Positions 51,751-62,100 of a DNA stretch of 64,000 bases are shown piece by piece (the first letter of the stretch is position 1; each line of letters starts with the position of its first letter). This DNA comes from Glandiceps talaboti (lineage: Eukaryota > Hemichordata > Enteropneusta > Spengelidae): positions 14,380,592 through 14,444,591 of the forward strand of contig NC_135554.1 in NCBI RefSeq assembly GCF_964340395.1, read 5' to 3'. The position numbers were made by a program, and so were the translations under genes. The notes under the pieces were generated by a model. It had not been told where the DNA came from. It did no database searches and was given only the letters and a program-made list of their open reading frames with translations.

Positions 51751-54700
51751 TAGTGAATGAAGCATACCGGTCACTTTAAACAGTGTCGAGATTTAGAAAG
51801 TGGAATAAGTTACGACAGGAGCGTACAGGTGTCACAGAGTGCGTGTATTGTACGAGACAGGTATTCTTTTACCGCACTCAATAATTACGTATATGGACAT
51901 GTCCCAACACGTAATTTCACGAACAGCAGTGTAAACTCTGATGTGTAAAGAGCTTTACAAATGAGACCCCATTGATTTGGGAGATTTAAAGTCTGGCGAC
52001 GCAGGTAAATAAAACTTTGCAATCATAACGACGCGTGATAGGATTGGCTTGCCTGAATGTACTTTAAGGAGCCATACTTATTTGAGAAACTATCAGGCAA
52101 TATTCTGAAAAAGTTGACAATAGCCTCCTGTGTTGTAGTGGAAATTATGTGAAAGAATTTGACCTTCAACCTCTATTTTCAATCATCTTAAAGGCCCACA
52201 GTAGTAGGCCCGCACCTGCATTAGGCCCTATATCTTTCGAAACAAAATCACGTGAGTACGGTAGAGCTTACTTGTATTTGTATCATCTCCGTGTTCGAGA
52301 ATGGAATTACAAAATAACACAGGAATGCATTCAAAAGACGTAAACAAATTAAATACCACAGTCCCTCTATCACGTGGTCATATAGGCCTGAATAAACGCA
52401 CGGACTCTTAATAGTGCTGCCGATATTACACGAGTTGGCTTATAGGCCTGTGATGTAATTACGACTTAGTTGTAGTGGTTGGAGCTGTATTTACCAATCA
52501 ACAAGTAACATACATTGAGCTGTAACCAAGCTTACATTTCATTATAATTATGTACTGTTTATTTTTGCATTGCTATATGATATTCAAGTCAGTATAATTT
52601 TTTATCTAAAGTTTTGAAAACCTTTTATAGTTTTCATAATTTCGCATCTGTAGGGTAAAATCACATACATGTGATTTAACTTCTCACAAACATAAATGTG
52701 TTATTGTAGCTTAAGGGCACCCGTAACTGGAAAGCTTGTGCAATATTCAGTATTACCAACTCCCAATAGAACACTCGAACAGTTATATACAAAATGTATA
52801 CCGGGATCTTCATGCTAGGTATTACCAAGAACACAAGCTTGCATGTAGACCTTAGAACGCTGTTACTGGGTCTTTCCAAGAAACTTGGCATATTTCTGTC
52901 TATTGCTCTACGGAATCACTGACGATTTTTAAAATAAAATCAATTTAACCCAGCATTCAGCAGTTTAACCACTTTCTTTAAAAAAAAAATAATAATCAGA
53001 TGTTAACCGAATACCTCCCGTAAGAGACGGTTTTCAATTGTTCAAATTGCACAAGATTAGCAAAATGAAGATTTTACTCTGGTATTATAGGTGAATCGTC
53101 CATAGGGAGTACAGTGGAGGGACGTGCAAATAGTATTTATAAATATCGGACTAAAGTATCAATTACATGTACAGAAATATGAAATGTTCTGTAGTTTCAA
53201 ATAATTGATGATAGCGTGTTAGTTGTGTTATTACCTGAGCAGGCCATTTTTTTGCGGTTACTATTACAAAAAGAAATACTTGCAAGTAAGCAATAATGCA
53301 GCGCCCTCTCGAGGCGACAAAGGGTAACGTGAAAGCTGAATCTAAATTGCTAGTATAATAGTAATTATAACTTATAATAATTATAACTTATAATAGTAAT
53401 TATAACTTCTCATTAATATAGCGCAGTGTGTTTACCGAAACAGTCAAGTATGCATACTTACTTATCATGATCTATGTGCTAAGTTACGTGTAATTTCAAT
53501 ATATTGCTCAATTATCAAACCCATTATTTATGCAAATGATTCATTAATATGCATATTTTCTTTACTAAAATTTAATCACTTCTTGTAATCACCATAACAT
53601 GTATGTGTGGCAATTATCATAAGCATTGGAGCAACGGTTTTTGAAATATCGTGTTTACAGACACATGTGTAGTCAACGAAACTGTTCTCGCAAAGGCTGC
53701 ATTTTTTCAGTGGGCGGCCGGGTAACTTTTTTCGATCGGTAGCGGGAGGGGGGCAAACAAGGGAGAATTGCAGTGGGGAAGGCCTGATTTAGATACAGTG
53801 GGAGTGGGGAAAACATGGTGTTGTGGGGAAGGGGTGCACATTGCGTACGTCAAACTGAATTATTGGTATAGTGGAAAGCACGAACGTTTTCCTGGTGGGA
53901 GTGGATAAATAATTCACAATATTGGATGGGTAGTGGGTTGGCGGGCAAGTTGAAGTTGAAACCCAGCGAGAGGTTGGGATGACAGATATCCTTCATCATC
54001 AGTGGGAGGGTACATAGGAACATGCAGCTAAACACCTTCACCACAATTTTTCTTGGGGGCGTTTCTATTAAAAACTTACATTATTTTTGTCTGAAATAAG
54101 ATATACTCTCAAATGCTATATTTTCAAGGGATTTTATTTTCTAGAAACTAAATGTTTTTCATGGACCTAATTTTCACTGATTTAGGAAGGTGTACATGGT
54201 ATCTATGAATAAAAACTTTTAAGTATTTTAAAGGGATTTTATTTTAGTGGAACACCACACCAACGAAAAAGGTGAAAATAAAATTCCAAGTGAAAATTTA
54301 GCATTTTACGCACAAACCACAAATCTACAAAGACAGATCAGATAACGAGAGTAGCCCAATTGCATCGATGCATACATCAATATTATCTTACTTGATAGTG
54401 TGGTGGCGTCCTCCAAGTATACACGGTATCTCAAACTAGTCTAGCTCGTTCTCGTCAGTCCAATGCCAGTACTCATCAGTACTAACCACCCAACCACCCA
54501 ACTAACTTGAACCTACCATGTTTGGCGCCAAAAGCGACAAAGACATTGATTAACTCAATATAACATCCAGCACTTCAATTTGTTCAAGTGGAAATGGAAT
54601 TAAATAAACCCGTATATATTCACTTATTTCACATATTCCTTTGCCGGGATTGCAATCTCCATATTGTATGTTGTCGCATGAGGGCGGCCTATGAGAAAGA

Positions 54701-55215
54701 GACGTGGTACATCTAATTCATGAAAGTCCGTTTATAAATATCTTACAGTATAAATACAAGAAAATCACAACCTGTGTATTAAAGTCATACAAGAACATTA
54801 ATGGTCCCATACATACATCGTAGAGGAAAGGCCGCGTACCACCTGACTGTGATCTTATGAAAATTAATGTTTTTAAATGTGATATCCATGCAGTGAATTT
54901 ATCCATCAACACCACCGAATGTAGCGTGCTTGGGGCGTTAACCAGACCCCGCGGAACCAAAATTGATTTTCAAAAATAAATCCAGTCATGAAAACTCATA
55001 TGAAGCTTGTAAGTTCTGAATACGGAAGGGGTTGTAAAGAAATCGATATGTACCTTGAACAAAAGAATAACCATCTCAGACCAGTAAAAAGTTAGTGGGC
55101 TGAGATTACATGTAATAGAAACGGAAAATTTGAATTTCTCAATATTCATGTCAACACCAGCATGTCATACATTCAAATACAAGTCTGGCGATTCAATCCT
55201 ACACATGTTGATTCA
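51751..55215. other. Intergenic, no gene seen
   Basis: No recognisable coding sequence. Includes a small attataacttataat repeat (53350-53410) and a G-rich stretch on the plus strand (53705-54050: gtgggg/gggagg phrases). Confidence 0.5.
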
Positions 55216-55227
55216 TATATCACGTGG

Positions 55228-55270
55228 TAGTAGTAGTAGTATTAGTAGTAGTAGTAGTAGTAGTAGTAGA

Positions 55271-55306
<36 letters not shown>

Positions 55307-55640
55307 TGGGGAGGGGTAGGTAGGTAAGATATGTGTACATATGTCTGTATGTCTGACTATGTATGTATGTATGTATGTATGTATGTATGTATGTATGTGT
55401 GTATGTATGTATGTATGTATGTATGTATGTATGTATGCATGTATGTATGTATGTACGCATGTATGTATGTATGTATGTATGTATGTATGTATGTATGTAT
55501 GTATGTATGTATGCATGCCCAGCCGGAGTACAAGTATGTATGCGTGTATGTATGTATGTATGTATGTATGTATGTATGTATGTATGTATGTATGTATGTA
55601 TGTATGTATGCGTGTATGTACGTACATACATATGTATGTA
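55228..55640. repeat. TAG, TG and ATGT compound microsatellite
   Basis: TAG units (55228-55268), TG units (55274-55302), then ATGT tetranucleotides (about 55359-55620) interrupted near 55515 by tgcccagccggagtacaagt. All the Met-Tyr-Val-Cys and Tyr-Ile-His-Thr frames across it are artefacts. Confidence 0.97.
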
Positions 55641-55649
55641 TGTATATGA

Positions 55650-56320
55650 AATATAGTATACATATACTGTAGTAGAGAATGATATGTAGTCACATATAGC
55701 TTGTATCAAATCACACTACATTCACAAAATAACATTTATATGGAATCTTAATATACATAGTGATTTATTAATTTAATTAATTATCTGTAAAATACAAAAC
55801 ATAAGGTGCAGTACTTTTAAGTCATTGAAATCATGGGTTTTAACTCTCAGCATATACAGATGCAGTTCATTTTTCAATTGGCAAGACTTCTTGTTTGATA
55901 ACGTTTTGTGCAGTAAGAATTTAAAACCAAAAATTCATAGACAATAGATTTAAGGACAGTGTCTAGATCTGGTCAAAGTGTCATTAAAATTATTCTTTAT
56001 TTACAATTTCAGTGACAGTTCCTTCAAATTCTCTGTTGAAGTCATCATTTTACATTATTTAATATCAATATTGGTAATAGGCCTCAATAATTCATTTGAT
56101 ATCGATTGACTTGAGATGAGTCAACTCTTGCCTAGAAAATTTGTAATTCAATTATTACTAACACCTTGATGTTTTTTCCAACAAAACCCTGTGCTACTAA
56201 CAAACCCTTTCGGGGGAAAATTCTTTACAGTTTCAAAATTCATTAATACAATGCTATACTGTCCAATGCCCATTGTTAAATCTGTATCGAATCACTACTA
56301 CTGATTTGCATAGAATGACG
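55650..56320. other. Intergenic, no gene seen
   Basis: AT-rich sequence with no recognised element. Confidence 0.5.
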
Positions 56321-56329
56321 TTGTCAATA

Positions 56330-57015
56330 CCAACAAGGAGCCATGATCACTTAAGACACTATGGTATTTCTATAGCACTATGCATATTGCCAGCAACACT
56401 TTGAATATACATGTAACAATTTCCATATCCATGTATATTGTCAGCAGCATTTTGTGTATTACCTACATCAATTTGCATATTGCTTGTACTATTTTGCATA
56501 TTCCCTGCAGCTCAATAAATATCTATTTTTCATAGTAGTCACAGTATGCATATTCATTGAAGCACAAAAAGATACCATTTGCAGCACTTTAATGCGAGCA
56601 TCTCCTGCTGCACTAAAGATGTTATCTGCAGCACTACAGATAACCCCTGCTACATTCAAGATATCATCTATAGTACTATAGATATATCTTACAGCACTAA
56701 AGATATTTAATCTGCAGCACTGAAATATCATTTGTAGCACTATGAATATCCCCTGCAGTACTAAAGATATTATCTGCAGCACTACAGATATCCCCCACCA
56801 GCATTACATATCATAGTACTACAGATGATATTTAATGCTGGTGGGGATATCTGTAGTCCATAGTATGGATATACCTTACAGCACTAAAAGTATTATCTGC
56901 AGCATGTTGTAACTCATCCCCTGGTAAGCAAATATTATCTGAAACACTAAATATATTATCTGCAGCACTGCTGACATCCCCTAGTAAGTGGATATTGTCT
57001 GCAACACTAAAGATA
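56330..57015. repeat. Degenerate gcagcactaaagatat repeat with internal hairpin
   Basis: Phrases such as tctgcagcactacagatat and cagcactaaagatatt recur every 20-60 bp. Within it, 56782-56805 and 56834-56856 are inverted copies (ctacagatatccc...ccagcatt). Confidence 0.75.
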
Positions 57016-57279
57016 TCTTCATTCAGATACCTTATTCTAGTTTTACACATTATCATTTCAGAAGTTTTATATGTGCCACCATCATCTATCATAAAATGTT
57101 AGTTAACGAATGGGAGATACCGGTACACAGCTTTATCTAAAGAAATCACTTCATGCATACACTAGGTATACTAAGTGTCTGAGAATTAACAACATTTCTT
57201 CTTATTTCTTCACCAATTTCTATTCACTAATCAATTGGACATGATTGCATCAAAATAGATGTGTCTGTTACAAACACAC

Positions 57280-57344
57280 TTGTAAAGGTATTTTTTTTTT
57301 TTTTTTTTTATTTTTTTTTTTTATTATTTATTGTAAAGGTATTT
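57280..57344. mobile_element. Poly(A)-only retroposon insertion with target-site duplication
   Basis: The 14-bp string ttgtaaaggtattt at 57280-57293 is repeated exactly at 57331-57344, and everything between is T-rich (about 37 bp). This looks like target-primed insertion of little more than a poly(A) tail, on the minus strand. Confidence 0.6.
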
Positions 57345-58170
57345 AAAAAAAAAACAACCTTAAGAATGAAGGTGTGTTTCAGTTGAATATGAAATGGAAA
57401 ACCAAATAAGAATTTTCTTCAACTTTTGAATATCAAAGATGTAAGGTCTATTGCAGACTGTAGGATACGTTGTGCTGTTCAGCCCTATCAGGCTTCTTAA
57501 ACACTGGCTGATAGCGTGGTACAAATGTCTGCATCTTACAGACTAGGTTTATTGATGCTATTGGATACCACTGTTGCTAGAACACAAAACAACTATCAAA
57601 TCAGTTAACCCTTTCATTCCTAGAGGCGACATTGGAATAAATAGAAACTTGATTGTAAGAACATTTTCTAAAATTTAAGAATATTACTTCATTGGGAAGT
57701 AATATTTCTTGAATTCTGATCTAAAATAAAGTTGATCTTTTTCCACAAATTACAGAGAAACAAGAATTTTTGTTCAAAAATTTTGGCGGGAAAGTTTCTA
57801 GTCCTGAAAGGGTTAAATTAGTTCTCCTTCAAAGTCTTAATGAATTCACTGAATGATTTGTCATTGAAGTGGCACAAGCTGAGTTTATTAGCTTTTTGAC
57901 TACAGTGAAAATACTTACATAAAAACCATAATGAATATATACTACTTTGTAGTGTAGTGTTTGGTATGTTGATGATTGTCATGGTATTTTGGTGTTGTTA
58001 GCACACTTGATTAACATGATACTATAGTGACATGTACTCAAAATATATCATATCAACAAATCATTTATGTAATATTTCTAAATACTAGGTTTGAGTTCTG
58101 CCAGTAACAAATGATGGTTAAACATGCTTCAAATTCAGTAATTAGAGTACAACAGGTACACAGCAACAAT

Positions 58171-58249
<79 letters not shown>

Positions 58250-58971
58250 AAAAGGAAAAAAAATCTGTATAAACTCACCTTGTGCCCCTTCAAATAATAA
58301 CAGAACTCCATGAAAAATCTTGCTTGGAACAATACATTTCGAATCATGCATGAATTTGCTAAGGGTAGCAAATGAGTAAAATTTCTGACATCCCCACTTA
58401 ATTTACCCCCAAAATAATGGTATAACATAATTAAACATATCACAACTAAGTGCAATCCTCAACACCTTTCTAACTCTAGCTTTAAAAAAATTAAGATAAA
58501 ACAGAAAAGTCAAGTCATATGAAAGAGAAATGTAGATAAAACAATCACCAAAAAGACCTAACATGTCATCAGCTTGCTAAATCAAATGAATTACAAAGGT
58601 TTGAATGTACAAACAGTTAAAGTCTTTAGCATTGAGCATTCAATCTTGGTCGATAATCCTCATCAGAATGGAATTTGTTATTCTAATGAGAATTGTCAAT
58701 CTAGACAGATCAAAGTATAATACTAATAACTTGAACTGAGAGTGAATTATAGCATTTGTTATTCAACCAACATAATCACATATACTTTTTTGACTGCATA
58801 CATTTTCTGCAGGAGAAAGTGAAGCACCATTTTAAAATTGAAGTATCAAAATGGAGTTGCATTTTTGGCTTTTAAAAAATTCTAAATAAAGAGTAAAGGA
58901 CACGACAATCTTGTCTTTGATTGGATATGTTCACTATTGATATAGGGAAGACCAGGTTGCTGTTGATGAAA
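57345..58971 (-). other. Probable DHHC 3' UTR / intergenic
   Basis: Downstream of the palmitoyltransferase stop codon on the minus strand. A TTTATT (minus-strand AATAAA) at about 57888-57893 is one possible poly(A) signal. Holds an A-run plus AAAG repeat (58171-58262). Confidence 0.4.
58171..58262. repeat. Poly(A) and AAAG microsatellite
   Basis: About 24 A residues run into about 13 gaaa units. Confidence 0.95.
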
Positions 58972-59128
58972 CTACACATGTAATAGCTTGTCATTGTAGA
59001 CATATTGGGGTGAAGGTCTCCTTCTCCTGAATGGATTCAACCAACAGCATGTCCATCCACCTCCCCAGACTTGTTGAAATGATTCATAGGCAGTTAAATC
59101 ACCCTTGCCGTGGCTGTGGCTGTGGTCA
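58972..59128 (-). CDS. DHHC gene terminal exon
   Basis: Encodes DHSHSHGKGDLTAYESFQQV, then WGGGWTCCWLNPFRRRRPSP and QYVYNDKLLHV, ending in TAG (58972-58974). The aromatic-rich FQQVWG...WLNPF pattern resembles the C-terminal NxxxVFG...W segment in the family. The two Cys of TCCW, just after the membrane region, could be acylated. Confidence 0.9.
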
Positions 59129-62100
59129 CTGGACAGAGAAAATAACAAAACATATCAAACTGTAGAACAATAAACACATTTCTGTATCTGTATAAATACT
59201 GGAAACTAGCTCACTACTGAGCAAAATTTTTTCAGTCATTTTAAATTCACATGATCAAGAAAAGTTATGACTATAAACAAGAAAGTCAATGAGTTGTAGT
59301 ATGTCATATGTCAAGATTAATAGACTCAAATTTGGTGTGGTCCCTGAACAGAAAATAACACAAAACATGTCAAACTTGACATCCTTGCTTTGTTGTGGTC
59401 TCTGTACAGAGAATATCAAGACATATCAAACTATATAACTATGGATAGAAAATTTGCACAGATGTCAGACAAATGCTTTAGGATGAAAATTAGACTCAAA
59501 CTGGTACTGATACAAATAATACACATGATTACTATTTACCATTTTGGTAACATGGATTTTCATAAGAGTACAAACATGATAACATCGGTGTAGGCACTTG
59601 AATGGAGTTGCTACAAATTACATCTCCACAGTTAAGATGCAAATTGTGAAATTTTACAACAAATATGGCTGCCATTCATCCACATGCATACGTCTCACAT
59701 AGTATGTTAACTTTGTGCATGTCAGAGATATGAGGGTGAAGGCACACATGCATGTATGGAACCCAACGTAATAGCCCCTTGCGGATGGTGCCCATTGGAG
59801 GCTTAAAACTTTATACATCATGCAGACAGAAAAGTATGTTTTAACTTACTCATCTTGGAAACCATATTTATAGTATTGTGCTGATTCAATAATTTGTTCT
59901 AACGTTGTCCGATTCTGCAAATAAAAGATATACATTTTTGAACATCAATTAGAATACTTCATTGCAAAATATGTAATGATTACAGCTGTATAATACATAC
60001 TAGCATTTGCATACACTCTGTATTTAATGTGTAGCGTTCATATACACTCTGTATTCCATGTATGCTAGCATTCATATACACACTGCATTACATGTATATG
60101 CTAGCATTCAAACACACTCCATATTCCATGTATGCTTTCATTCATATCCACAGTAGTCTGTTTATGCTAGCATTCATATCCACACAGTAGTCTATGTGTA
60201 TGCTGGCATTCATCTCACACAGTTGTCTATGTGTATGCTAGCATTCATATCCACACAGTTGTCTATGTGTATGCTAGCATTCATATCCACACAGTTGTCT
60301 GTGTATGCTAGCATTCATATCCACACAGTTGTCTATGTGTATGCTAGCATTCATATCCACACAGTAGTCTGTTTATGCTAGCATTCATATCCACACAGTT
60401 GTCTATGTGTATGCTAGCATTCATATCCACACACTGTTGTCTATGTGTATGCTAGCATTCATATCCACACACTGTATGTGTATGCTAGCATTCATATCCA
60501 CACAGTTGTCTATGTGTATGCTAGCATTCATATCCACACAGTGTCTGTTTATGCTAGCATTCATATACACAGTAGTCTACGTGTATGCTAGCATTCATAT
60601 CCACACACTGTCTATGTGTATGCTAGTATTCATATCCACACACTGTCTATGTGTATGCTAGTATTCATATACACACATTGCAAAATTCAGATTTGTTGTG
60701 GTTGTTGTTTGGATTTCATACGATGAGTTCACCCATCAACTAGGTATACACATTATACAAGCCATGAACTGTCTGCAGAGTGATCAGCAGATATACAAAG
60801 ATTTTCTGGGGTTGTTTTTGCACCATAACTGGGGAATTATCATTAATGTCTGGCAGTTCAGAAACTTTATGGTTTCCAACTCAAAAATTAAATTTCACAG
60901 TTATATTCTTACCCAGTATACAGTTGACAAGAGTTACCACCTGTATGAAACAAATCATTAAAAGAACAACATCCAATAGAAACGCCACATATATACAAAC
61001 TTACCCAGTAGATGTTGGCGACCTGAGTTACCACCTGTGTGAAACAAATCAATAATAGAACCACATCCAATAGAAACGCCACATACATAAACCATCGTGA
61101 GTATGCAAACATGAAAGTATTCTGAAAGGCAACAGAAACAATGTAATGTTAACAAATTAAAATCACATGAGATTCAATGTTTATTTGCAATCACATGACA
61201 TTCCTTACTTTTGGTCACTTCAGATTTTATTGGAAAACTTATAAAGATCACTGAAATCTGATTTCTAGATAACCCAAATAAAGAAGAACTGACTATGTCA
61301 GTCTACATCCCTTTTTGTGTATCTATTATAGAAAGAAAATCACTGGGGATGGCAACAACTACATCCATAAATTCATGCCCCTATTGACATTTGGGATATT
61401 GACCTTTGACCCAAGTAGGAAATACAACTGTCACTTGATAATTTGTACTGCCTGGCAGTGATGTTCTTTGATTACAGTTTTATCAACATATGTGATATTA
61501 AAATGGATCAAGTACACCTTAATCTGTCTGCTGACATACACACATCAGACATACGCTTGCTTCAATGACATCATTTACGTGCATACAAACATCAACTTAC
61601 ACACTGACAGATGTATGTGTTACTTACAAAACTCTCTCATGTCATCAGAAATGCAAAATATCGACTAAATTACATCAGGGGCAAAGGTCAATAATCTGGT
61701 CTACTTCAAAATTGTCAAAGTGGGCATGGAATTTACAAAAAAAACTTTCCGAGTATTCACAACGAGTTCAATGACATAATCTGTTCTGTATTACAAAAAT
61801 CATCAAATGCTAGGAACAATGTCAGAATCTACCAAAGATTGTAACTGAGCGCTTCAGGAATTCTTTTTTACCACAGACAATAAGAATTTTTAATGACCAG
61901 TGTTGAGCTGCAGTGCAGTGATCTTGTGGGTTTGAGTTTTAAATTATTGTAGTTGTTTAAATTTAACATTACATGTATGTGTATCTTGTTGTGTATCTGT
62001 TATAATTGTATCATTTTTGTATTTTGTGGGATTGTTGTACTGCTGGCAGTTTCCCAATTTCCCCTTGTGGGATCAATAAAGTATTTATTTTATCATTATA

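Noticed and set aside
55220-55709. Tyr-Ile-His-Thr and Met-Tyr-Val-Cys frames of 100-157 codons
   Set aside because: Produced by the ATGT tetranucleotide repeat on both strands.
58620-58700. Weak inverted repeat (gataatcctcatcagaat / attctaatgagaattgtc)
   Set aside because: Four mismatches in 18 bases and no further arms; too weak to separate from chance in AT-rich DNA.
60909-61000. The duplicate of the TM4 exon as a mutually exclusive exon
   Set aside because: It lacks the exon's 5' part and acceptor and would shift the frame. It is best read as a partial duplication.
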